This document shows positions 57,308 through 64,000 of a DNA stretch of 64,000 nt, in pieces. The translations under genes were made by a program, and so were the position numbers. The stretch is from Streptomyces indicus (lineage in GTDB: Bacteria; Actinomycetota; Actinomycetes; Streptomycetales; Streptomycetaceae). Every line of letters starts with the position of its first letter. Position 1 is the first letter of the stretch. Under the pieces are notes generated by a model. The model ran no database searches, was not told where the DNA came from, and worked only from the letters and a program-made list of their open reading frames with translations. The DNA lies in assembly GCF_900100315.1 (NCBI RefSeq), contig NZ_FNFF01000007.1, forward strand, positions 69,078 to 133,077, written 5' to 3'.

Positions 57308-58329
57308 TGCCCGGCCTCCTTCTTGGCCTTCTTCGCGGCCTTGGCGGCCTTCGGGTCCTCGCCCTCCGTGTCCTCCTCGGCCTCCTCGGCCTTGTGGCCG
57401 GTGAGCGAGATGAAGACGTCGTCGAGGGTGGGGCGGCGCAGGCCGATGTCGTCGATCTCGATGCCGCGCGCGTCGAGTTCGCGGATGACCTCCGCGAGGA
57501 GCTTGGCGCCGCCGGTGACGGGGACGGTCAGCTTGCGGGTGTGGTCGTCGACCGTGTGGCCGGTCGCCGTCTTGGCGAAGCCGCGCAGGACCTCCTGAGC
57601 GGTGGCGATGTGCTCGCGCTCGTGCACGACCACCTCGACGCGCTCGCCGCCGGTCTGGGCCTTGAGCTGGTCGGAGGTGCCGCGGGCGATGACGCGGCCG
57701 TGGTCGACCACGCAGATGTCGTGGGCGAGGTGGTCGGCCTCTTCCAGGTACTGCGTGGTCAGGAGCAGCGTCGTACCGCCGTCGACGAGCTTCTTGATGA
57801 CCTCCCACAGCGCCTGGCGGTTGGTCGGGTCGAGGCCGGTGGTCGGCTCGTCCATGAACATCACCGGCGGCGAGACCACCAGCGCGGCGGCCAGGTCGAG
57901 GCGGCGGCGCATGCCTCCGGAGTACGTCTTGGAGGGGCGGTCCGCGGCGTCGGCGAGGTTGAACTGCTCGAGCAGTTCGGCCGCGCGCGCCTTCGCGTCG
58001 CGCTTGCTCATCTGATAGAGCTGGCCGACCATCTGCAGGTTCTCACGGCCCGTCAAATACTCGTCGACGGCGGCGAATTGGCCGGACAGGCCGATGGAGC
58101 GGCGCACCTCGTTGGGGTGCTTGACGACATCGATGCCCGCGACGACGGCCTTGCCGCTGTCCGGGGTGAGCAGGGTGGTGAGGCAGCGGACCGTGGTGGT
58201 CTTGCCCGCACCGTTGGGACCGAGAAGTCCGAGCACGGTGCCTTCGGGGACATCGAGATCGACGCCGTCCAGAGCCTTTACATCGCCGAAGTGCTTCACC
58301 AGGCCTTCGGCGTAGATGGCGCCTGGCAT
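57304..58329 (-). CDS. ABC transporter ATPase (DrrA-like)
   Basis: The 341-residue protein has the nucleotide-binding domain with Walker A GPNGAGKTT, the Q-loop, signature YSGGMRRRLDLAAAL, Walker B VMFMDEPTTGLD and the His switch TTQYL. It also has the C-terminal extension found in DrrA proteins (GLRRPTLDDVFISLTG). The last 30 residues are a Lys/Glu/Ala tail (EDPKAAKAAKKAKKEAGQ). It pairs with the overlapping permease gene. Start is the ATG at 58329 behind GGGAG. Confidence 0.95.
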   Translation of the reverse strand: MPGAIYAEGLVKHFGDVKALDGVDLDVPEGTVLGLLGPNGAGKTTTVRCLTTLLTPDSGKAVVAGIDVVKHPNEVRRSIGLSGQFAAVDEYLTGRENLQMVGQLYQMSKRDAKARAAELLEQFNLADAADRPSKTYSGGMRRRLDLAAALVVSPPVMFMDEPTTGLDPTNRQALWEVIKKLVDGGTTLLLTTQYLEEADHLAHDICVVDHGRVIARGTSDQLKAQTGGERVEVVVHEREHIATAQEVLRGFAKTATGHTVDDHTRKLTVPVTGGAKLLAEVIRELDARGIEIDDIGLRRPTLDDVFISLTGHKAEEAEEDTEGEDPKAAKAAKKAKKEAGQ

Positions 58330-58506
58330 GTGGGTTCTCCCAGGGTTTGGGTGATTCAGCTACGGAAAGCTTAGATTTGCCCGTCTTTTTGCGCGCGCGG
58401 ACCAGCGCTTGTGCCAGCCGTCACACCGTATCGCGATACATCGCGTATCCGCATCCCTCTTACGCGAACCCGCGAACCCACGGGCAGGCCCGGGCTGTCG
58501 CCACCC

Positions 58507-59754
58507 TCAGGCCATCACCGTGTAGCCCGCGTCGCGCAGCGACGCCGCCACCTCGGTGCAGTGCTGCGGCCCCTTGGTCTCCAGGTGCAGCTCCACCTCC
58601 ACCTCCGTGAGCCCGAGCCGCGGGTCGGTCCGTACGTGACTCACGTCGACCACATTGGCATCCAGCACTGACAACGCCGCGAGCAGCGAGGCCAGGGCGC
58701 CGGGGCGGTCCGCGAGGCGCAGCCGCAGCGACAGGTACCGGCCCGCCGCCGCCATGCCGTGGCGCAGGATCCGCTGCATCAGCAGCGGGTCGACGTTGCC
58801 GCCCGACAGGACCGCGACCACCGGGCCCGTGAACTGCTCCGGCGCGCTCAGGAGCGCCGCGACCGGGGCCGCGCCGGCCGGTTCGACGACCAGTTTCGCG
58901 CGTTCCAGGCACAGCAGGAGCGCGCTCGAGAGCGCGTCCTCGGAGACCGTACGGACTTCGTCCACGAGATCGCCAACGATTTTGAACGGGACGTCGCCGG
59001 GGCGGCCGACCTTGATGCCGTCCGCCATCGTGGACGGACTCTCCAGGGCCACCGGGTGGCCGAGCGCGAGCGAGGGCGGGTACGCGGCCGCGCCCGCCGC
59101 CTGCACACCGATCACGCGCACGTCGGGCCGCAGCGCCTTGACCGCGACCGCGATCCCCGCCGCAAGCCCGCCGCCGCCGATCCCGACGAGGATCGTGCGC
59201 ACCTCGGGGCACTGCTCGAGGATCTCCAGGCCGACGGTGCCCTGCCCGGCGATGATGTCGGCGTGGTCGAAGGGGTGGATGAACACAGCCCCCGTCGCGC
59301 GTGCGTAGTCCTGCGCCGCGGCCAGGGTCTCGTCCACCACCTGTCCGTGCAGGCGTACTTCGGCGCCGTAGTCACGCGTCGCCGCGACCTTCGGCAGCGG
59401 GGCGCCCTTGGGCATGAAGACGGTGGAGCGCACCCCGAGCAGCGAGGAGGCGAGGGCCACGCCCTGCGCGTGGTTGCCGGCGCTGGCCGCGACCACGCCG
59501 GCCGCGCGCTCCTCGGCGATCAGGCCGGCGATGCGCACGTACGCGCCGCGCAGCTTGAAGGAACCGGTGCGCTGGAGGTTCTCGCATTTGAAGTGGACCG
59601 GGGAGCCGACCAGTTCGGACAGGTGGCGGCTGCCCTCCATGGCGGTGACCCGCGAGACGCCGATGAGCATCTTCTGCGCTCCCCGCACGTCGTCGAGCGT
59701 GACCGGATGCCGTGGGTGGGACGGGTGCAAGGAGTCAGCCGTGCGGTAGTTCAT
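58507..59754 (-). CDS. ilvA: Threonine ammonia-lyase
   Basis: The ATG at 59754 behind GGAAGAC gives 415 residues. PLP-binding Lys67 lies in TGSFKLRGA, with the glycine loop GIGGGGLAAG at about 185-195. The C-terminus is an ACT regulatory domain (about 335-415: LADRPGALASLLAALSVLDANVVDV). It turns L-threonine to 2-oxobutanoate, the entry to isoleucine; the single ACT domain resembles the short, feedback-controlled or catabolic forms. It is divergent from a MarR gene. Confidence 0.93.
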   Translation of the reverse strand: MNYRTADSLHPSHPRHPVTLDDVRGAQKMLIGVSRVTAMEGSRHLSELVGSPVHFKCENLQRTGSFKLRGAYVRIAGLIAEERAAGVVAASAGNHAQGVALASSLLGVRSTVFMPKGAPLPKVAATRDYGAEVRLHGQVVDETLAAAQDYARATGAVFIHPFDHADIIAGQGTVGLEILEQCPEVRTILVGIGGGGLAAGIAVAVKALRPDVRVIGVQAAGAAAYPPSLALGHPVALESPSTMADGIKVGRPGDVPFKIVGDLVDEVRTVSEDALSSALLLCLERAKLVVEPAGAAPVAALLSAPEQFTGPVVAVLSGGNVDPLLMQRILRHGMAAAGRYLSLRLRLADRPGALASLLAALSVLDANVVDVSHVRTDPRLGLTEVEVELHLETKGPQHCTEVAASLRDAGYTVMA

Positions 59755-59925
59755 GACATCGAGTCTTCCAGCTCGGGGCACTCGTGGCCTGGGCGGGGAA
59801 CGGACCGCCATCGGTTTGCGCAGCGCCGGTACGACAAGAGCCGGGGCCGCGTACCCTGTCCCCCAATCCACCGACCAGGACCGACCACCCGTCGGTCGGC
59901 CTCCAGCGTGAAGTGAGCCCCGGCC

Positions 59926-60459
59926 ATGCCCACAACTCCGGACATGACGACCGAAACGCCCCGCGGCGGGAACGGCGGCGAGAAGAGCGTCCTTCTCGAC
60001 CACCTCCAGCACGAGGTGGCGGTGTTCGCCCGCCGTGCCGAGCAGACCCGGCTCGGCGGGGTCGGCCAGCTGCGCAACTCCATGGACCGTGCCGCGTATC
60101 TGCTGCTCAACCGCCTGGACAACGAAGGCCCGATGGGCGTGAAGGCGCTCGCCGCGGCCATGGGGATCGACTCCTCGACCGTCACGCGCCAGGTGGCGCC
60201 GCTGGTGGAATCGGGGATGGTCAAGCGCACCTCGCACCCCGAGGACGGGCGCGCGGTGGTGCTCGCGCTCTCGCCGCGCGGTCAGTCGCGCCTGGAGGAG
60301 GTACGGGCCTCACGGCGGGCGCTGATGGCGCAGCTGACCGAGGACTGGGCGCCGAAGGAGCGCGAGGACTTCTGCACGCTCCTGACGCGCTTCAACGATG
60401 CGCTGTCGGCGCGTATGGGACAGGGTCCGGCCGCCGAGGAGACTCCGCCCGCGTCGTGA
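59926..60459 (+). CDS. MarR-family transcriptional regulator
   Basis: The 177-residue protein starts at the ATG at 59926; the next ATG (59944) would drop six residues. The winged helix-turn-helix is clear: LLNRLDNEGPMGVKALAAAMGIDSSTVTRQVAPLVESGMVKRTSHPEDGRAVVLALSPRG (about 59-118), with long helices on both sides. It is divergent from ilvA (171 bp) and may regulate it, but no palindrome stood out there. A 26-bp tandem repeat follows. Confidence 0.92.
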   Translation: MPTTPDMTTETPRGGNGGEKSVLLDHLQHEVAVFARRAEQTRLGGVGQLRNSMDRAAYLLLNRLDNEGPMGVKALAAAMGIDSSTVTRQVAPLVESGMVKRTSHPEDGRAVVLALSPRGQSRLEEVRASRRALMAQLTEDWAPKEREDFCTLLTRFNDALSARMGQGPAAEETPPAS

Positions 60460-60493
60460 GCTGCGGGCGCCGCCCACCCGCGCGCGCTGCCCC

Positions 60494-60623
60494 GAACCCT
60501 GACCGGCGGGCGAGGCCACGACCCTTGCGCGGCCGGCGAGGTCCCGGCCCTTGACCGGCTGGCGATGCCCCGGCTCCTGACCTGCCGGCTCTGTCCGGAC
60601 TCTTGACCTGCGGGCCGCTCTGG
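60494..60623. repeat. Five degenerate 26-bp tandem units between MarR and sigma-like genes
   Basis: Five 26-bp units start at 60494, 60520, 60546, 60572 and 60598; for example GGCCCTTGACCGGCTGGCGA. Four of five carry CTGACC or TTGACC, so TGA recurs every 26 bp. The array starts 34 bp after the MarR stop, so unlike the others it does not include the stop itself. Confidence 0.8.
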
Positions 60624-60690
60624 CTCGGTAATGAGACCGGGACCCTTCGTACACGACCCGGACCCCGGCCCGTGGGTCCCGGGAGGTGCG

Positions 60691-61188
60691 GTGCGAGAGC
60701 GGCAGGCGTATCAAGTCGTCCGTCGGACCCGGGAGTTCGAGTCGTTCGTCGCGGGCGCGGCCGGACGTCTTCTGCATGCCGCGACCCTGCTGACCGCCGA
60801 ACCGGCCGAGGACAATCCGCGCGCGAGGCGGCTGCTGTCCGCCGCGCTCGCGCGCACGTACGCCGCCTGGAACCGGCTGCACGGCGAGGACCCGTACACC
60901 TTCGCGCGCCAGCAACTCGCCTACCGCTTCCTGATGATGAGCTGGCGGCTGCGCGAGGACCGCGGCGGCGTCCTCGGCCCGCTCTCGCCGCAGGAGCGCC
61001 TGGTCCTCGTGCTGCGTGTGCACGAAGGGGTGGCCGAGGAGCAGACCGCGGCGCTGCTCGGGCTGCCGATGGAGCGCGTGCGCACCCTGTGCTTCCGCGC
61101 GATGTCGATCGTCCTGGCCGGGCGGTCCGACGCGCTGCGGCTCACAAGTGCCGAGACTCTACGGGGAGTTGCCCGTGTCCGACCGTAA
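60691..61188 (+). CDS. Degenerate ECF-like sigma factor
   Basis: The GTG at 60691 has GGAGG five bases upstream and gives 165 residues; an ATG at 60631 lacks a ribosome site. Region 2-like segment TREFESFVAGAAGRLLHAATLL and RRLLSAALARTYAAWNRL recall SigE-type ECF factors, but the usual DLVQE(A/T)F is altered. Region 4 (LSPQERLVLVLRVHEGVAEEQTAALLGLPMERVRTLCFRAM) is intact. It may be an active ECF factor, or a modulator that has lost promoter melting. The next gene overlaps it by 14 bp and encodes a small membrane protein, as for sigma/anti-sigma pairs. Confidence 0.7.
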   Translation: MRERQAYQVVRRTREFESFVAGAAGRLLHAATLLTAEPAEDNPRARRLLSAALARTYAAWNRLHGEDPYTFARQQLAYRFLMMSWRLREDRGGVLGPLSPQERLVLVLRVHEGVAEEQTAALLGLPMERVRTLCFRAMSIVLAGRSDALRLTSAETLRGVARVRP

Positions 61189-61423
61189 GGAGAACGAGGT
61201 CCGCCGGCTGCTCGGCGCGGGCGCCGCGCCGCAGGTACCGGCCGACCTCCTCGACGACGTGGTGCGGCGCGGCACCCGGCTGCTGCGGCGGCGGGTGCTC
61301 GCGCGGCGGCTCGTGTGGTGGCTGGCGCTGGCCGGGTTCCTGGCGTTCGTGGTGTGGGCGGCGGTGGCGGACCCGTTCGCGCCGCCGCCCTCGGAGGTGA
61401 CACCGCCGTTGCACGGGTGGTGA
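61175..61423 (+). CDS. Small membrane protein coupled to the sigma-like gene
   Basis: The GTG at 61175 behind GGGGAG gives 82 residues. A cytoplasmic part (SDRKENEVRRLLGAGAAPQVPADLLDDVVRRGTRLLRRRVL) of about 46 residues is followed by one membrane helix (RRLVWWLALAGFLAFVVWAAV) and a 15-residue tail. The layout is like a short membrane-bound anti-sigma factor, with the N-terminal helix available to hold a sigma factor, but no zinc motif is present. The gene overlaps the sigma-like gene, and its stop begins a 29-bp tandem repeat. Confidence 0.7.
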   Translation: MSDRKENEVRRLLGAGAAPQVPADLLDDVVRRGTRLLRRRVLARRLVWWLALAGFLAFVVWAAVADPFAPPPSEVTPPLHGW

Positions 61424-61565
61424 GTTCGCGTGCGGGCCTCCGCTGGAGGTGAGTTCGCGTGCGGGCCTCCGCAGGAGGTGAGTTCGCGTGCGGGCCTCCG
61501 CAGGAGGTGAGTTCGCGTGCGGGCCTCCGCCGGAGGTGAGTTCGCGTGCGGGCCTCCGCCGGTCG
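61421..61565. repeat. Five 29-bp tandem units beginning at a stop codon
   Basis: Five near-identical 29-bp units start with TGAGTTCGCGTGCGGGCC at 61421 (the true stop of the small membrane protein), 61450, 61479, 61508 and 61537. TGA recurs every 29 bp, shifting frame each time. The metB terminator starts 11 bp later. Confidence 0.92.
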
Positions 61566-61575
61566 TGCTGCGCCC

Positions 61576-61613
61576 GTACGGGGTGAACGGCCGGGGAGCC
61601 GCTCACCCCGTAC
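61576..61613. terminator. Terminator of metB
   Basis: GTACGGGGTGAACGGC (61576-61591) pairs with GCCGCTCACCCCGTAC (61598-61613), with one non-standard pair. It stands 10 bp past the metB stop and also faces the repeat array. Confidence 0.8.
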
Positions 61614-61622
61614 ACGGCGGTC

Positions 61623-62792
61623 TCAGTCGCCCAGCGCCTGGCGCAGGTCCGCGAGCAGGTCGTCCGCCGCCTCGATGCCCACCGACAGGCGCACCAGGTC
61701 GGCCGGGACCTCCAGGGGCGAGTTCGCCGCCGAGGCGTGGGTCATGCGGCCCGGGTGCTCGATCAGCGACTCGACGCCGCCGAGGGATTCACCGAGCGTG
61801 AAGAGCTTCGCCTTGTTGCACACGTCCACGGCCGCCTGCTCGCCGCCCTCGACGCGGAACGAGATCATCCCGCCGAAGGCCCGCATCTGCTTGGCCGCGA
61901 TCTCGTGCCCGGGGTGCTCGGGCAGGCCCGGGTAGAGGACCTGGGTGACGCGGGGGTGGCGGGTGAGCATCTCGGCGATCCTCGTGGCGTTCTCGCTGTG
62001 GCGGTCCATGCGGACGGCGAGGGTCTTGATGCCGCGAAGCACCAGCCAGGCGTCGAACGGACCGGCCACCGCCCCCATCGCGTTCTGGTGGTACGCCAGC
62101 TCCTCGCCCAGCGCGGCGTCGCCGGTGACCAGCGCACCGCCGACCACGTCGGAGTGGCCGCCCATGTACTTGGTGGTCGAGTGCACGACCACGTCCGCGC
62201 CGAGGGCGAGCGGCTGCTGGAGGTAAGGGCTGGCGAAGGTGTTGTCCACGACCAGCTTCACGCCGGCGGTGCGGGCGATGTCCGCGAGGGCGGCGATGTC
62301 GGTGATGCCGAGCAGCGGGTTCGAGGGCGTCTCGACCCAGATCACCTTCGTACGGTCGGTGAGGGCCGCGCGTACGGCTGCCGGGTCGCTCGTGTCCGCG
62401 ACCGAGAACTCCACGCCCCAGCGCGAGACGACCTTGGCGAAGAGCCGGAAGGTGCCGCCGTACGCGTCGTTCGGGATCACCACGTGGTCGCCGGGGACCA
62501 GCAGCGTCCGCAGCAGGCAGTCCTCGGCGGCCAGGCCCGAGGCGAAGGCGAGCCCGCGGGTGCCGCCTTCGAGGGCGGCCAGGTTCTCCTCCAGGGCGGT
62601 ACGGGTCGGGTTCGCGCTGCGGCTGTACTCGTAGCCGCCGCGCAGGCCGCCGACTCCGTCCTGCTTGTAGGTGGAGACCTGGTAGATCGGCGGGACCACC
62701 GCGCCCGTCAGCGGGTCGGCGGTGTTGCCCGCGTGGATGGCCAGGGTCTCGAAACTCCGGACGGCGCCGGGGGTGTTGTGCTCGTCGCTCAT
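61623..62792 (-). CDS. metB: Cystathionine gamma-synthase
   Basis: The 389-residue enzyme starts at the ATG at 62792; no strong ribosome site precedes it. The PLP lysine Lys208 is in HSTTKYMGGHSD. Other marks are YEYSRSANPTRTALEENLAALE, SGLAAE and FTLGESLGGVESLIEHP. It joins O-acylhomoserine with cysteine to form cystathionine in methionine synthesis; a cystathionine gamma-lyase role cannot be fully ruled out by sequence. No SAM riboswitch is visible upstream. Confidence 0.93.
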   Translation of the reverse strand: MSDEHNTPGAVRSFETLAIHAGNTADPLTGAVVPPIYQVSTYKQDGVGGLRGGYEYSRSANPTRTALEENLAALEGGTRGLAFASGLAAEDCLLRTLLVPGDHVVIPNDAYGGTFRLFAKVVSRWGVEFSVADTSDPAAVRAALTDRTKVIWVETPSNPLLGITDIAALADIARTAGVKLVVDNTFASPYLQQPLALGADVVVHSTTKYMGGHSDVVGGALVTGDAALGEELAYHQNAMGAVAGPFDAWLVLRGIKTLAVRMDRHSENATRIAEMLTRHPRVTQVLYPGLPEHPGHEIAAKQMRAFGGMISFRVEGGEQAAVDVCNKAKLFTLGESLGGVESLIEHPGRMTHASAANSPLEVPADLVRLSVGIEAADDLLADLRQALGD

Positions 62793-62828
62793 GGGGCCGA
62801 GGGTAGTCGGGCGGGCGGGGGTTGCGGG

Positions 62829-62888
62829 GCGCTCGGGACGGTCGGTTACGGCGCGCTCGGGACTGTCGGTTGCGGCGCGCTCGGGGTG
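62829..62888. repeat. 24-bp tandem repeat between metB and the MerR gene
   Basis: Units of 24 bp (GCGCTCGGGACGGTCGGTTA and variants) start at 62829, 62853 and 62877; the third is degenerate after 12 bp. It lies in the shared upstream region of two divergent genes. Confidence 0.6.
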
Positions 62889-62988
62889 TGCGTCGGGGTG
62901 TACGTCACGGCGCTCTCCGGGCTGCCCGTCACCGCGTACTCCAGTCGCCCGGTCCTGCACGGTCCGTACGGCTGCCGCGGCGCGCTCT

Positions 62989-63013
62989 GGACTCTCCCCC
63001 GGTGGGAGAGTCC
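62989..63013. promoter_or_regulatory. MerR-type operator in front of its own gene
   Basis: GGACTCTCCC (62989-62998) and its exact complement GGGAGAGTCC (63004-63013) flank CCGGT. This is the pattern of drug-responsive MerR operators, which sit in long 19-20 bp promoter spacers. CTGGAC (62987) and CACGAT (63013) as -35 and -10 would start transcription at the GTG start codon. Confidence 0.65.
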
Positions 63014-63024
63014 ACGATGGCTTC

Positions 63025-63882
63025 GTGCATCACGAACTGCTCACCATCGGACGATTCGCCCGCCTCACCCGGCTCAGCGTCAAACAGCTGCGGCACTACG
63101 ACGAGATCGGCCTGCTCGCACCGGTCCGCGTCGACCCGGCCACGGGCTACCGCTACTACGCGGCCGACCAGGCACGCGACGCCCTGACGATCGCCCTCCT
63201 GCGCGACCTCGACCTGCCGCTGGCGGTGATCGGCGAGACCCTGGCGAGCGGCGCCCCGGACACCCGCGCGAAGATCCTGCGCGGCGAACGCGACCGCCTC
63301 GCCGCGCGGATCACCCGCGACCAGGGGCGGCTGCGGATGCTGTCGCGCGTGGCCGAAGGACTTCCCTCGTACGAGGTGACCCTCGAACGGGAGCACGGGC
63401 GCCGCCTCGCCGTGGTGCGGGCGACGTGCGCGGCGGCGGACGTGGGGAAGGCCGTCGGCGAGTGCGCGGTCAGGCTGACGGGGCTGCTGGGCGCGTCCGG
63501 GGTGCGGTGGCAGGGGCCGCTGTGGGGGCTGTATCCGCTGGATCTGGAGGAGCGGGTGTCGGTGGCGGTGGGGGCGGAGGTCGCGGGGGTCGCGGGGGTG
63601 GACGGCGGGCGGCCGGGCGACGAGCGGCTGGACAGCGGTGGGCTGGACGTGGAAGAGCTGGCCGGCGGGGCCGTCCTGTCGACCGTCCACAGCGGCGCGT
63701 ACGGCGAACTGCCGCTCGCGTACCACGCGTTGTTCACGGCGGTGCACGAGCGGGGACTGACGGCGCGGGGGCCGGTGCGGGAGGCGTACCTGGTGGGGCC
63801 GGGGGACGACGTGGCCGTGGAGGAGTACCGAACGCGGCTGGTGGTGGCGGTGGACGAGGAGGAAGAGGAGGCGGTGGCGTGA
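63025..63882 (+). CDS. MerR-family regulator with GyrI-like ligand domain
   Basis: The GTG at 63025 gives 285 residues and is probably leaderless. The N-terminal winged helix (LLTIGRFARLTRLSVKQLRHYDEIGLLAPVRVDPATGYRYYA) and the following dimer helix (about 75-115) are standard MerR. The C-terminal half (YEVTLEREHGRRLAVVRATC...) is a GyrI-like ligand pocket as in drug sensors. It should activate its own promoter, and the overlapping next gene, when bound to a ligand. A short acidic end (EEEEEAVA) overlaps that gene. Confidence 0.92.
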   Translation: MHHELLTIGRFARLTRLSVKQLRHYDEIGLLAPVRVDPATGYRYYAADQARDALTIALLRDLDLPLAVIGETLASGAPDTRAKILRGERDRLAARITRDQGRLRMLSRVAEGLPSYEVTLEREHGRRLAVVRATCAAADVGKAVGECAVRLTGLLGASGVRWQGPLWGLYPLDLEERVSVAVGAEVAGVAGVDGGRPGDERLDSGGLDVEELAGGAVLSTVHSGAYGELPLAYHALFTAVHERGLTARGPVREAYLVGPGDDVAVEEYRTRLVVAVDEEEEEAVA

Positions 63883-64000
63883 CGGACGAGGGATCCGGGG
63901 CGGCCGTGCTCGTCGACGGGGTCGACACCCGGGGCGGGGAGCACTGCGAGACGACCGCGCTCGGCGTGCTGCTGCGGCATGCGGGACTCGACCTGTCGGA
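63879..64000 (+). CDS. BtrH-like N-terminal-domain protein, cut by window end
   Basis: The GTG at 63879 overlaps the MerR stop (GTGA). Only 40 residues are visible: after a short start, DGVDTRGGEHCETTALGVLLRHAGLDLS. The pattern GEHCETTALGVLLRH-G fits the BtrH N-terminal domain, whose Cys is the likely catalytic residue of acyl-transfer proteins such as butirosin BtrH. The C-terminal part lies outside the window. It is co-transcribed with the MerR regulator, so its expression may be ligand-induced. Confidence 0.6.
   Translation, partial: MTDEGSGAAVLVDGVDTRGGEHCETTALGVLLRHAGLDLS

Noticed and set aside
60494-61565. Tandem repeats considered as a CRISPR array
   Set aside because: Units follow directly without spacers of unique sequence, have no internal palindrome and no cas genes are nearby.
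62793-63024. SAM riboswitch or T-box before metB
   Set aside because: No conserved riboswitch core is visible; the region contains the 24-bp repeat and the MerR operator.
1-64000. tRNA, rRNA genes, insertion sequences, prophage or integrase
   Set aside because: No T-loop and acceptor pattern, no transposase or integrase motif, and no phage structural gene was seen on either strand.

Overview
The window is chromosomal DNA from an actinomycete, almost certainly Streptomyces. The evidence is very high GC with a strong third-codon GC bias, frequent GTG starts, many 4-bp ATGA/GTGA gene overlaps, leaderless-looking starts, a mycothiol gene (mca), a WhiJ-type DNA-binding/DUF397 gene pair, a DasR-type operator in front of a chitinase, and GTP-dependent PEP carboxykinase. 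I saw no tRNA, rRNA, CRISPR array, insertion sequence or prophage.

Left part (1-15.4 kb). A partial acetyltransferase and a small conserved gene are followed by a WhiJ-like cluster: a divergent ATPase of the anti-sigma type, an XRE/DUF5753 regulator and a DUF397 protein. Next comes a long minus-strand Tad/Flp pilus locus. Read in transcription order it is: zinc-ribbon protein, CpaB, a TadZ-like ATPase fused to a TadE-like pseudopilin, a second TadE, TadA ATPase, TadB, TadC, a histidine kinase, a response regulator, then (after a terminator) Flp pilin, a TadG-like protein, a lipoprotein and an OmpA-domain protein.

Middle part (15.4-31 kb). A secreted GH18 chitinase with a DasR-type promoter, a divergent Nramp relative and a secreted M14 carboxypeptidase come first. 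Then follows a catabolic cluster of GntP permease, RidA, IclR regulator and PfkB kinase, divergent from a D-serine-dehydratase-like enzyme and a D-aminoacylase, with a perfect inverted repeat in the shared promoter. A CmlR/Cmx-type efflux gene has a 9-codon leader ORF and alternative hairpins in front of it. An aminotransferase follows.

TerY-P part (31-37 kb). A six-gene minus-strand operon encodes a soluble Ser/Thr kinase, a YbjN-like protein, a membrane protein with an NfeD-like tail, a VWA (TerY) protein, a PP2C phosphatase and a TerY-P-type kinase with a C-terminal membrane anchor.

Right part (37-64 kb). These are mostly conserved housekeeping and regulatory genes: pckG, a hemolysin III/PAQR protein, a DHA2 efflux pump with its TetR, a Mut7-C protein, a thioredoxin-domain YyaL protein, an NmrA-like/TetR divergent pair with twin operators, a geranylgeranyl-reductase-like flavoprotein, an L,D-transpeptidase, a 1067-residue STAND/TPR protein, greA, the DUF4307-mca pair, a DrrAB-type ABC transporter, ilvA, a MarR regulator, a degenerate sigma factor with a small membrane partner, metB, and an autoregulated MerR gene overlapping a BtrH-like gene cut by the window edge.

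Two kinds of repeat cross these regions. Three copies of a GC-rich dispersed element occur (7.8, 11.7 and 26.1 kb), one of which is translated as the start of tadE. Four genes end in short tandem arrays that repeat the stop codon, and a fifth array lies just beyond the MarR gene.
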